From assembly GCA_024699855.1 (NCBI GenBank), contig JAMPIQ010000001.1:10602001-10666000 (forward strand): a stretch of DNA of 64,000 nucleotides, given 5' to 3'. The DNA is from Aphelenchoides besseyi. Taxonomy: Eukaryota; Nematoda; Chromadorea; Rhabditida; Aphelenchoididae. The position numbers and the translations under genes were made by a program. A model generated the notes under the pieces. The model was not told the DNA's origin. It saw only the letters and a list, made by a program, of their open reading frames with translations, and ran no database searches. The number at the start of each line of letters is the position of its first letter. The stretch's first letter is position 1. This document shows, piece after piece, positions 1-10,955 of the stretch.

Positions 1-620
1 AGTCCAATCGTGGATCGCGCCAAATCTGGGAGAACCAGACGTCGGCTTTGAATGAGGAAGAGAACTCGGAGATTTCGGTAATCGACTGAATCGTCAACTC
101 AACGACTACACGAGTCGAATCAGCAGAAGGCAAATTGTTCTTATCGTAATTCTCTTCATCGAAAAGATACTGAAACAAAAGATGGTTTTGATCCCATAAA
201 CAAACTCACTTGTACAAGATGTCTTCGCATTGTCTCGTTTAATCGAGTACACGGGGCTCCTTTTTCGCCGCGAGTTGTCACTACCGGCGGTGTGAGCTTG
301 GCCTTCTTGAATGCTCTACTTCGACTGTTCGACTCCGAGTGTTCGTAGGCAGTCAGATGGGTGTTCAAAGCGTAGCGTTCGGACGGTGAATTCAAGTCCC
401 GATAGTTGCCAACGATTTCGCTCAAATCGCGTAGTCGAGCACCACTGTCCAGATGCTCACCACCAAGTCGATGATCGTCGCGCATCTCAACCAATTGCTC
501 CAAATGCGAAACATCGGCGGTGGTTAGTTCGGGAAGCAAGAGCATCAAACGCGCTAAATACGTGACAATCATCACATTTCGATAACTGAAATCAGATATC
601 GAGTAATCTTTGTGCGTCAT
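1..620 (-). CDS. Cys-loop ligand-gated ion channel, N-terminal part
   Basis: Two exons on the minus strand (620-210 and 169-1), joined in phase 0 across a 40-bp GT-AG intron; the gene continues beyond the left edge. After a hydrophobic N-terminus (IVTYLARLMLLLPEL, possible signal) and a polar linker, the second exon reads as the start of a Cys-loop extracellular ligand-binding domain: NYDKNNLP, VVVELTIQSITEISE, then ADVWFSQIWRDPRLD, the beta-sheet and loop D/A region of pentameric channels. The wording resembles the anion-selective nematode groups (amine- or acetylcholine-gated chloride channels), but the Cys-loop, the ligand-contact loops and the four membrane helices are outside the window, so ligand and ion selectivity cannot be decided. 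Expected at synapses or the muscle/neuron surface. Start taken at the only in-frame ATG that opens the long exon. Confidence 0.8.
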
Positions 621-822
621 TTACCTCGACAGCTTGAAGTTCGATTTGTGTTGAAGTCGAAAGAAACCCGTACGGTCAAGTTTTGGCTGTTTTGCAACAG
701 AAATTGTGGATCTCAAAGGCTAGAGTTAAGCATCTAACTAGTATGAGCACAGTTACAAATCTGGAGAGGTTTGTTAATCAACGATTCAGACCTTCAAAAC
801 TACACGCTCGTTTCCTTTCGCT

Positions 823-1570
823 TCAACGACTCGACAGACGGAAAACGTCGAACGCAAAACGAAAACAGAACGGTCGATTCCAAGAACAGGATTCCACGCG
901 TATCGACCTATCCGTTAGACGGACTGAACTTTGAATCAGCGCACCATTCACCTGCTTGTCGTTTTCAGTGACTGTCAACCACAGGACCGCGCTTCTAGAC
1001 GACCAATTTGTTTGTTTCAAGTCCCGCATAATCAATGAAAGTTTGGCAAATTCGAACATCGAAATCGAGTTAATCGGCAACGTTCAATTGACCAAATTCG
1101 AAAATTTCACGGAATGACTGGCAATTTTGCCGTCCGGATAATTGGCCTTGAACAGTTAAAGTAACTGGAGTGTTGAAACAAGTGTTTACAAATCGAAACG
1201 AAAACACACGATTACGTTGAAAATGCAATTGACAGCTTGTTTCTAAACGTTTATGAATGTGACTGCTAAGAAAGTTAAATACTTCGCTAGGCGTCTGAAG
1301 ACCCAACTTGTTCACCGCAACGGCCGATAGCAAGGGTTGAAAGAAATCTATCAACCGAATCCATTTGCCCAATAACCACGTGGTTTCGCGCAAACCGATG
1401 TAAAATAGGCGGAGGTTGATTGACGGGCCGAATGACCGCATAAGCGATCCCAACGCTACAACCGTATCCTCGAGCTTTGACTTCGTTTGCTGCAAATGAC
1501 AAAAACAAAAGTCTTTTTGTTCGTGTGATATTTGACGTTTAGCGACAACTAAACTTCTCGCAAACAACAA
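823..1570 (-). pseudogene. Protein-like open frames, family unknown, possibly decayed
   Basis: The minus strand is open for about 165 codons (1570-1070; contains INLRLFYIGLRETTWLLGKW and NKLGLQTPSEVFNFLSSHI) and continues in another frame (1080-823, INSISMFEFAKLSLIMRDLK) with no convincing splice sites between them. The break at about 1075-1080 looks like a one-base frame slip. I do not recognise the family. The complementary strand also gives protein-like pieces here, so even the strand is not certain. It could be a decayed gene or a chance open frame. Confidence 0.25.
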
Positions 1571-1736
1571 AACGTTTTTCCAAACTCTTCGGCGTCTGAA
1601 GTGCCAATAACATCGACAACCATTAGCTTCGTAAACCGAACGTCTTCGGCAGATTTTGCAGAAAACTTTCGGTTAACTAGAAAAACCTTTTCGTTGCAAA
1701 AACCTGTTAACTTTAAGATCACTAACGAGTGTAGCT

Positions 1737-2220
1737 TTGGACTACAAATCGGGTATAAAAATCCCAATCCCGCGCAACAACAAACGTGAATTGGAATTCG
1801 ACAGACTTTCACGTGAATTGAAACGTAAATTTGGACATCAAAAGAAAACGCGGCCAATAAAATTCACGTTTACGCATGAGCAGGAACATGAAAAGAGACG
1901 GCGGAACGTAAACTACTCAGTCGCTCATCATCCTCTCAACATTCGTCGTCTGTCGATTATCGGCCGAGCGCAAACCTTTTCATTGCAGGGTCACTCATCT
2001 TACAGATAAAAGTAATAAGTCAAACCCAAACAACTGCGCGATATCAAGACCCGGAACCGGAATGTCCGATAGAACGGCAAATTTTTACTCAATTTCCATC
2101 GCCTCGGCCTTTCGGAACCCGAGCTACAGGCTTAAGTTTACGTGGTCGTCCATTGGGAGTCAAATTCGATTTCGTTGCAATAAGGTGGGAAAGCACAGCG
2201 ACTAGCGGGAAAACGTAAAC
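1737..2220 (+). other. Protein-like pieces, no gene model
   Basis: Two plus-strand pieces look translated: a charged stretch near 1790-1890 (LEFDRLSRELKRKFG) and a proline/arginine-rich stretch near 2050-2200 (QFPSPRPFGTRATGLSLRGR) ending at a TAA. They lie in different frames and I found no phase-consistent intron joining them. The rest of 620-3380 shows no supported gene; it is AT-rich with short ORFs only. Confidence 0.2.
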
Positions 2221-3381
2221 ACTTCAGACATCCCACAAAGTCCTCGAACTAATCGAACTAATTGGCAACGTCAAATCCACTCGACGAAAACGTTTGCAAC
2301 TTCGCAACGGAATTCAATGGTTTCCGTACCGAACTGTTTGCATCATCGTCGTTCCACTTGTTCTTTTAGCTCTTCCGCTTTCAAGTTGAAAGGTTTGCCT
2401 GACAACATTTGAAGGCAAAACAAACGTTCAGAACAAAATGGTACAAAGACCGTACACTAAAAGAGCCTACGTTCTTTTTTAGACCTTAAACCGGAAACTG
2501 TTGAACTGGAAAGTTTTAAACTCAAAATTAACTGATGCAGCAGTTTGTGACGTCAGAGGACCCTTCAGATGAAAGATTAAATTTGCAAAAGAAGATGCTT
2601 CAGAAATCTTTTGCACTTTGAAAGTTCATTAGGTTTTGACTATTCGTAGAGAACATCTTGTGAGTAAACTTCAATGCTAATTGCCTTGACAAGATGTTTA
2701 TTGAATTTCAAAGCTTACAATAGAGTCCACATTCGTGGTCGATCTACCAAAATTTTATACTTTGCTTCTTGATACCTTTTCATTCTCGACCATTTTCGCC
2801 ACAACAACTCTCTCGGCTCTGCATTTGCCTGGCACCAATTCGCCTTCTGCATCACAAACGGTCACCACGCACTTCCCTTCACTTAGGACCAATTTGCCTT
2901 CACGGATTTCACGTGGTTTCTGTTCGCTTAGTTAGGAAGTCTTTTGTTTTGGTCGAAACGAAATCCCTACTCGATGACCGAGATGCCAAACACACTGACG
3001 AAATAGCGAACAAAAATCCATTTTCGTTCTTTCAACATTCTCTATTGTCGAAATGTGACGCGAAGATAAGTAATGGATATGAAGGATGTTTAACTGTTCA
3101 ATGTGGTCTTCTCCTCGAACTTCGCTCGATTCTTAATGCCAAGACTCGTAATAACCGCTTTCTTATGCATTTACTAATTAGACAACCCACCAATTGACGC
3201 GTGCTTCTGGTCGGATGTCACAAATAAAACGCGACTTTTTATACCAAACTAATTCTCCTACGAATTGTACTCAATAACCGTTGATTACGTGTTGTGGTCA
3301 TTTAAACTACAAAGTTTGTGACCAGAGATCACTTCCAAATAAGCCACTCATAGTAAATTCCTTCAGTTGATAAATTGGAAG

Positions 3382-4172
3382 ATGCCGCCACAACTCTTGC
3401 CATGTCAATACTGCGATCGTTTGTACTCACAGTTCTCAATCGGTTTGCATGAACCGCAGTGCTTGTCCAATCCGAATAGACACGTCAAACTGCCGACCAA
3501 ACGCGGAACTCACTCGTCGATCGGTGGCAACGGAACCGCCAACAAGCCGCTTCCAGCGCTGGAAAGGCGAAGTCGTTCGGTTTCGAGTTCACTTAACAGT
3601 TCCAACAGTTCGGTTGGCACTCCCACCGTCCAAGAAGACAGACCGTCAACACGAACAATCGGAGAAGACAGTGAATCAAAAAGGAAGACAAGTGAGTTTC
3701 CTCGATCTGATCTTATTGTTTGTTTACACTTTTCAGAATCTCGGAATGTGAAACGTCGACCCAAAACTCCGCCCACTCAATCGTTGGATTTGCTTCAGCA
3801 ATCGACCGAAGACACAAAACGAGTTTGTTTTGTGTGCGGTTCACAGATCTCGACCATCGACTTAATGATCCACGAAATCGAGTGTGAAGCAGAATGGCGG
3901 ACAGCACGTCGTGAGTTTCCGCCTAACATCAAAGCTATCTCGCCGCGACCAATGCGAATTCCGTCGGTTGATGGAACGGTAAGTTCGAAAAGAAAGAAGA
4001 CTCAGATTCACGTTTTTAGGTTGATTCACGGCGTTTGGACTTCTTTGCGGAAGAATCGGCGCGAAAAGCTCAACGAGCTCGGTGTCTACGTTGTTGTCGT
4101 CACGTTTCCTTTGGCGACGTTCAACTTCACCAGTGCACTCGTTTCGAACCCACGGTTCAGTTTTTCTTCTGA
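3382..4172 (+). CDS. C2HC zinc-finger protein (ZNF474/ZC2HC type)
   Basis: Three exons (3382-3691, 3737-3978, 4020-4172) give a 234-aa protein with all splice phases matching. It has three C2HC fingers: CQYCDRLYSQFSIGLHEPQC near the N-terminus, VCFVCG...HEIEC in exon 2 and CLRCCRHVSFGDVQLHQC at the C-terminus. Fingers of this CxxC-x12-H-x3-C pattern define the ZNF474/ZC2HC1 group, whose function is poorly known (testis and cilia association in animals). Between fingers 1 and 2 lies a Ser/Arg-rich disordered linker. The start ATG at 3382 follows a CAG that could be a trans-splice acceptor. AATAAA at 4176-4181 lies 4 bp past the stop; the gene faces the AWS-SET gene tail to tail. Confidence 0.75.
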
Positions 4173-4216
4173 TCGAATAAACAAACAAAATTGAAATCGG
4201 TTTATTTTCTTGTACT

Positions 4217-5215
4217 TTAAATGTAACCGCGACAACTCGGGGATTTGCAATAACACACCTGTTGGATCTGTTCCCTAAATAGCCAAGTAAAATAAGTGAA
4301 AAGAAGCTCTAAGTTGCCTGCCGAAAGTCTCGAAGTTGTAATCGTAAACGATCTCTTCGTCAGCTTCGATGTCTTTCAACGCAAAAAAGCCAATACAAGT
4401 GGACTGAAATGGAACTCATACGTTCGCGGAACACTGTTCGTGCATACCGTTACGCATTCTTTGTTGTCGGTTTTGCTATTTCTAGTTGTTAGTACACGAT
4501 CTTTGATAATCCACTGAAAGAAGATGGTGAGCGATGCAAACGAAACAAACTTACTTGTTGTGTTGTCGCATTTGGACTACATGAATGATTGATGAAACGG
4601 CCCTTATTCCCGAACTTTGTAGCATCGATGTACGCGCGACTCTCCAAACACATGAGGTAGTGATGTTGGACGTCATTCGATTTCTCGTAGATTTTAATTC
4701 GTCGAAAAAACTCCTTGTGATCGATTATTTCGCCCAGGAACTCGATGATAAGTGAGCCTCTGAAACCAATAAAAACAAGTGGAAATTTTCGCCTACTTTC
4801 GAATCCTCTCCACCGCGAACAAACCAAAACCTTTTGCTCCAGACGGTCGCACTTCAGTAGCCGAATATTGACGCTAAAACAGGTTGAATCAAAGAACTTG
4901 GAAAAATCAATTCACTCGTTGGAAGCGACTATTCTGACAGTTCTCTCCGCTCGGACAGTCTTGGCATTCGACTAACATGGCTTTGTTCAGACATTGAGAG
5001 GCGCTGGCACACGGCTTCTCATCGTCGATCGTACAACTGCAAGACGGATCCACGTCTTCACACTGAATATCCGACTTTCTGCAGCGTAAGATGCAGACGT
5101 CGATTTCGTGAAACGGTGATGGCATTTCAACTTTCTTTTTCTTTTCAAAATCACTGAAGACATCGTCAGAGATAGTTCTTTTGCGCTGAAATCCTTCTGT
5201 TAACAACCGTAACAT
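4217..5215 (-). CDS. Minimal AWS-SET-postSET histone methyltransferase (SETD2-like)
   Basis: Six exons (5215-4916, 4873-4797, 4759-4555, 4513-4448, 4403-4318, 4274-4217) give 263 aa. Order: short basic N-terminus; AWS domain with many cysteines (CSCTIDDEKPC, ECQDCPSGENCQNSRFQ); SET domain with GFGLFAVERI, FLGEIIDHKEF, the catalytic-core RFINHSCSPNA, GFFALKDIEADEEIVYDYNF; and a post-SET zinc cluster CYCKSPSCRGYI. AWS plus SET plus this DYNFETFG spacing is the arrangement of H3K36 methyltransferases (SETD2, NSD, ASH1 groups), closest by eye to SETD2. The WW, SRI, PHD and PWWP parts of those large enzymes are absent, so only the catalytic core is coded. The last intron (4317-4275) uses a GC donor. 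A 22-aa exon (4513-4448) inserts residues into the SET core loop. Confidence 0.78.
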
Positions 5216-5244
5216 CCTAGGACAGAACCCGTTAAGCGAACACA

Positions 5245-6192
5245 CAAATTTCGATCGAATTACTCGAATCGAAAGAGAAATCGTACTCTTAAATCACTTG
5301 CCGAACTTTTACGGGACTACAACCATCCATCTGCCATCTACGGAGATGTTTTGGGCGAAAATGTTCAACGTACATTTTTTGAGGACCAACAATAAAATTT
5401 AGGGCTATTCGAGCAAACATATTGCCTAAATTGAGGGTGAGATCGAGTTCTCAATGTTTGACGGGAACAACGAGAGGGTTACCATTAGGGTCCCCGATAT
5501 CTGGTCTTCGGACCTCAACCAACCTCTTTAATCCTCGATTCTAATTTCGATTTCTTCTGTTTGACGATCGTTTCCAGTGTCAATTTATTGTCTTGACGTC
5601 GACACTCTCGGAATGGCATCACACGTTCGGGCATCTGAAAACGTTCAAAAAATACTGCGCCTAAAGTCGGAGCTCACCTTTCAATTTGAAACTCGTATTT
5701 GAAAAGGCATACGGAAATCAAATTCCACGGAGATGACCAGTTCAACTGATGATCGTAACGAACGGAAAAGTAAAGGGGAAATCGTGTGTGCGAAGTAGTC
5801 GATACGATTGAATTGGAAATTTGGTGTCGAAGTGATTTCCGATCTTATTGCGGTACTCAAACATTATTCACAACATTGAAACATTAAAAACAAGTCAAAT
5901 TGTTCAAATACCCAACCACTTGCAACCTTCTTTTCACCCGTTCATTAAACAAAGTAACCTGGACATTTCAACTCAACGAACTTTGATCATAGTGAACGCA
6001 TTCGTTTGATTCAAAAATCTTCAGGTATCAACGAAAATGATTCCATTGGTTTGCAAAAGCGATCAAACACTACCGTATCAATTTTTTAACTATACTTGTA
6101 GCAAAAAGCGTTCGTCACTTGAGATTCCAAGGACGTCTCCGATCCATGTACTAATCAAGCTCATCGTTGCTTAACTTGCCAGATCAGACGGG
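5245..6192 (+). other. Mostly non-coding interval with one short open frame
   Basis: From about 5245 to 5397 a plus-strand frame is open and reads protein-like (LAELLRDYNHPSAIYGDVLG) up to a TAA, but it has no ATG and no clear upstream exon; a second frame over the same bases is open too. 5400-6190 shows only short ORFs and no recognisable element. Confidence 0.2.
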
Positions 6193-6586
6193 ATGGCGTG
6201 CTTTCAACGAGATATGGACGAACACACCGGAACAAGCAAAAGTGAAAACCTAATGGTAACTGATAGTCGAGAAGTTCGATGAACACCTGAGCGAGTTGTA
6301 TAAAATGGCTAATCAATTTGCAATTGTCGAGCTGAAGGTGGGAATTTGTGTCTTTTAGGTTGATGTTGTGAACTTGCAGAAAAAATGTATCGCAGAAATG
6401 CAATCCAAGTTGAGCATGGAATCTGCACCTCATTTTTTGATCATGTCAATCGCACAGAAAGATAACCAGTTGAGCGAAATAGTGATTGAGTTTGCTGAAC
6501 AAAACGGTGGAAAGAGAAGCTCTTTTTGTCCAATGTGTTCTCAAAACTCTTCGAGGAGAATGGCCGAATGCACAGTGAAGTCATAA
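6193..6586 (+). CDS. Small unknown protein, 108 aa
   Basis: Three exons (6193-6241, 6267-6337, 6380-6586) agree in phase. The middle is helical and charged (FDEHLSELYKMANQ, KKKCIAEMQSKLSMES), the end carries a CPMC pair. I do not recognise a family. The first intron would be only 25 nt, unusually short even here; an alternative is that translation starts at the in-frame ATG at 6305 and the upstream exon is spurious. No neighbour gives a hint of function. Confidence 0.4.
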
Positions 6587-7027
6587 AGGCATTAGGCCGT
6601 TAACTTTTCGATAAACTTTTTCGTTGTTTTTTTTATGAAGATCTCGAGAGTTGTAAGCAAACTTCGATCTTCTCTTCAGTTTCCAATCTAACGGACACTG
6701 TCGAAAAGATGAACAGATTTTGCAACTCTAATTGAGAACTCAATCGAATGCAAATCTTGCGATTCCTTGAAGTTATTGTCAAATTAACTCACTTCGTTTT
6801 CCGATTCCTCTTCACGATTTGCTTGAAAAATGTGGCCAAAATTTGTCGACGATGCCCGTCATGTGATACTTTGCATTGCAATTCCAATAGTGCATGTGAT
6901 CTCATTATTTACTCGAGTTTGCACTTTAATTTCTCGTTTTCTAAACGCATAGCGTTGCTCTGACAGAAAACTGCCATCTGTATGGTTTATCATTTCTGTT
7001 TACCATTTCCAATCTTACTTCCACTTC

Positions 7028-7487
7028 TTAGACTTCGACTTCACAGAGCGAGCATTCGTTCGTGTACACGATTTTGCAGTAGAGCTCGAAAGGTTGGTAG
7101 TCGTAACGAGACTTGATTCTATCATTGAGATTGATCAGCATATCTGAAAAACCGGACATTGAACTGAAACAAATGGTTTCTACTCTTCGAGCCATTAACA
7201 TGCCTGCCAGCCCATTCCTCAAAAACTTTTCCCTTATATTCCGCCCAAATGTAGACCTTAAACTTTTTCTGATCAGATTCACCGTCAGCCAAAAACGTGA
7301 CTGTTGTCAAACGAGGTAAATGGCTGTGAGTTTCCAAGGTCATCGAAAATCCGTGATTTGAACAATCCGAAAACTAAAATCGGTCTGACTTCGTTTGTCT
7401 ACTTTTCTTACAAAACTCCCACAGTTCATCAACTGACCATCTGTTTTTGAGTTCGATTATCGACGAGTGAGAGCAGCGAAAAGACAT
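7028..7487 (-). CDS. Unknown protein, 119 aa, beta-rich
   Basis: Exons 7487-7434, 7373-7184 and 7143-7028 join without phase conflict. The product has alternating hydrophobic strands (LTTVTFLADGES, KKFKVYIWAEYKGKVFEEW, YQPFELYCKIVYTNE) that resemble a small beta-sandwich; a MATH/TRAF-like fold is possible from GFSMTLE plus the strand spacing, but no diagnostic motif is present. The gene ends with the TAA at 7030-7028. 6590-7020 and 7490-8080 hold no further supported gene. Confidence 0.4.
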
Positions 7488-8084
7488 CCTGAAATCGCGA
7501 CCTGCAAATCTGATAAGTTAAATGATGAGCACGGAAATCAAAACTTCCGGGAAGAACCTCAAATCAGTTGATATGTTTGCAAGGATTGTAGTGTCCAAGA
7601 GCTTCTGTCAAAAAAGCAAACTGTTTTGTGGGACACTCAGCGAACAGAACAAAACAATAAACTGACAGAGAGACTAGCAGATCTTTTCGTTCAACTGACT
7701 GCCGTTTTAGTCATTTTCCGCCCATCTCTTCGTTGTTTCCAACAAAAAACCGATCCCTTTCGTTTCTTTGCAGATTTTTTGGTTGCAACGGTGGACGGCT
7801 GGTCTTACGAGCATTCTTTCCGCCAAACAGAAAGATTTGGAACTGACAAGTTTAACTATCGTTTACGAAAACTGATGGATATGACTAACACAATGATGAG
7901 AAACAAACGTTTCAACGCATCACAAGAGCATAACCAATTAAGAAACCGAACATAATTTTCCATTCGATTCGTCTGTTTAGATAGTCGTCCATCTACTAAC
8001 AAAAATGAAAGAACAACTTCATTGGAACTTCCAAAACGTTCGGATTAGAAATGTTTTCAGGCTAAGAAAAAAGCCTAAGACGAG

Positions 8085-8404
8085 ATGGTGAAGAACAAGA
8101 GCAAGCAACTTCAAGCTGCTCAGCCATCAAATACGCTTGCTCCGGAAGCTGCGGTTGTTCAGCCACAAAGAAGTCACGCGGGCGTGCCAGCAACTGATCC
8201 AAGTGGTGGCTTGGACCCTAAACAGGATCTCGATGCAATCGTTTACGCGGCTGCGGAGGTTGTGGAACAAAAGCTGATTCTGATTGTTTTCAGCGCTTTT
8301 TGAAGCGCAAGAAGGACCCGAAACGTGACATTGCGGAAACTCAGTTCAAGAGTTTTTGCGTTTATTTTGGTTCTCAGTACGAGGACGTTTCGGACATTGT
8401 TTGA
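8085..8404 (+). CDS. Small basic protein, 94 aa, unknown
   Basis: Exon 8085-8258 and exon 8294-8404 join in phase 0 across a 35-bp intron. The N-terminus is Ala/Gln/Pro-rich and probably disordered (MVKNKSKQLQAAQPS), the second exon begins with a basic run (RFLKRKKDPKRD) followed by a short folded-looking tail (FKSFCVYFGSQYEDVSD). An intron-like segment (GTTAGC...TTTCAG) follows the stop inside the 3' UTR and an AATAAA lies near 8493. A TTTTCAG about 26 bases before the ATG could be a trans-splice site. No family recognised. Confidence 0.5.
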
Positions 8405-10181
8405 AGTGGTTAGCATGTATATTCTTATCTCAACTTTTTCTTTCAGTCATCGCGACCGTTTTTTCGCTCTTTTCTTTCTGTCCATTAAGCGAAATAAACA
8501 ACAACTTGTGAACGGGCAGAAGTCAACTGAACAATTTCTTGGCATTAATTATGAGTTCAACCCGTTGAGGTCGAACGTTCCAAAATTTCTGTGCCGACCA
8601 CCTGTTTGGTCGGACTCTTTTACTACCTTTAACTTGGGTCAATAAACCGACCATGTCGACTCCTCTTGTGTTAACGTTCTTATCAGAATCATTCCACCTG
8701 ATGGGCTGGACGCTTACTGGCGACCGAATTCTCTTTGACCGCATGTCTCTCTCGTTTCTGTTATCTCTTCGAAGGCATGAGCTTCCGGTCGTCTCCGACT
8801 ATCGCGACAAAGAGAGCAGTGGAGTTGAGTAGAGAACGTGATTGAAAGAGCACGTTCGCTAAAGAGTGTTCAACCCATCAACTCTCAAGAATCTGAAGAA
8901 CAAGTGATCGAGAGAGTGGTCAGATAAGTCGGTTTATAAACCCAAATTTGAGGTTTGTATTCGGTTCGAGTCCGAGACACGTGGCCGACAATCGCAATTT
9001 TGGAGCGTCTGACTATCGAGTTGGACACGTAAACCAATCCGATACTTCTCGTGTGAGCCGAAAAAGTTTCAACGGTTGTAATCGTGTTTATTCAATGAAT
9101 TTCAACTGAATTGGGACATGCAAGAACTTGTTTAAACCATTGCTGATAATCGTCAGATGACAAACTCTTCCCATCGTTCTGTTTAAACACCGTACTTGCA
9201 TCTCCCGTCACTCTGGTCAGCTGATCGACGCTCACATAGTCCTGTTTGAAGTTGCCGTGACCAACCAAAATCGAACGAATTCCCCGACCTGGTAACTACT
9301 TTGCGAATGGTCGGGCCAAACTAACTTCGTACTCTTCGATGTCCGACACAAAGAATTATGTTGATTTTGTCTTCCTAACTTGGCTGATAGTTCTTGTTGT
9401 ATGCGTCGTTTAGAGCACTAGGAAAATATAGGAAAAAGATTAGTTCATACTTGGTGAGCCATGTGATGTGCGTTGTGTCTTGTTGAGAGCACTCTAGATG
9501 TTCTTAAATTGACCTTCCGGTTCGAGCAGCTGCTCAAATTAAAGCAAGAAAGGATTCGCTTTGCATTAGACAACATGGACAAAATCATGAAATTGGAAGA
9601 ATGAAACGACTTCTCGTCACGACAAATTTTACAAGTATTCGGTAAAGACTGTGTTTATTTGGTGAATTGGAACGGCCTTTTATGGTGATCGGCAGGACGA
9701 CAATATGGGAGGAGCGGTGTCTCGGGCAATTGATCGGCCGCCGAATTGATGGGTGGTCGTCTCATAAACACCTCAAGTGATAAGGCGCAAAAAATAAAAC
9801 GATCGTAAAAATCTAGAATCGAATTTTTGCTTACATCCGATTTAAATTTTTTCCCATAAATTTAACGGCTCGAGCCAAGGATCACGACCGTAGTCGTGAC
9901 ACTTCTATACTGATTATCGCCATATTGTGAACGAGTTGATTCGTAATCAAAGTTGCTGAGTAAGAAAGTTACAAGATTCTTTAGGAACTAAAGACAATGA
10001 AATCGAAAGAGCGGTTGGCGGGAGAAGGAAACAGTCGTAGCTTAAGCCCTTTTGTTCCAATAAACTTCCTTGCGGTGACAAAAGTTGTTTGTATGTTCGT
10101 CCTTATTTAACACTTGATTCAATTCTCAACGAATAAATAAACTACTTCAAAAGTCATTAGACAAGATGGAAGGAATCTTTA
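8405..10181. other. Intergenic, no gene seen
   Basis: About 1.8 kb with only short, unsupported ORFs on either strand. No repeat pair, tRNA or low-complexity array stands out. Confidence 0.5.
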
Positions 10182-10649
10182 ATGGAAGTCCGCGAAATCG
10201 AAAAACAACTTGAACGTAAGTGAGAGCTTTCGAGATCCAGACATCAATTACCGTTTCTTCAGCGATCGAAGAAAAAATACGAGAAGGTTTAACAAGCAAA
10301 CAAGTAGGAACTACAAGTGTCACCTAATGAAAACGTACCAACCAGTCGGTCGGTTGAGTTCAAATCTCGTCGAAACTTTTCCTTTGAATTGCGAAAACGA
10401 TCGCTGGATGGAACTAAGTGACGACTTCACGGAAATGTTGATCGTTTTTTCAGTATTCAAGTGATGAGTGAAACTGTAAGGTCTCGTTAAAAACTTTACC
10501 CATCTTTCGTATTCAATCTTTAGATCCCGCCCACTCTAATTATCATAGTCAATCCAACTTCGTCGATTGAGCTCACTCTTATAGTTTTGTCTCCCAACCG
10601 TCAGCACGACAGCCCAATTTTTTTTCTTCTACCACTCCTACTACACTAA
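10182..10649 (+). CDS. Small unknown protein, 93 aa
   Basis: Five exons (10182-10215, 10263-10303, 10359-10417, 10454-10475, 10524-10649) keep frame through all four introns, and AATAAA follows at about 10680, which supports a real gene. The product starts with a charged helix (MEVREIEKQLEPIEEKIREG), then a basic segment (FKSRRNFSFELRKRS) and a hydrophobic C-terminus (PTLIIIVNP, IFFLLPLLL) that could anchor it in a membrane. The third acceptor (TTGAG) is weak. Function unknown. Confidence 0.45.
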
Positions 10650-10955
10650 GTTAAATTCAAGTTGTATCATTCGTTTTCTAATAAACCGAGATTAACTAAG
10701 CAACTAGTGGATTTTATTTGTGAGGAAGTAGACGAAAGAATGAGCTAAACCTTACAAAACATTTTGTTACAAGTTCACTTAAGAGTTGATGTTTAGGAGA
10801 CTCAAAAAAATCTTCAATATCAGACCATCAGTTAATTTGCTTGCAAACTTCTAACCCAAATTTCCTTTTTGTTAACCGTTGTGTTAAACCGTCGCACCGT
10901 TTCGTTTGTTCAACTGTTTTCTCATAAATCAAATTCACACTCCGCGATTCTCCAA

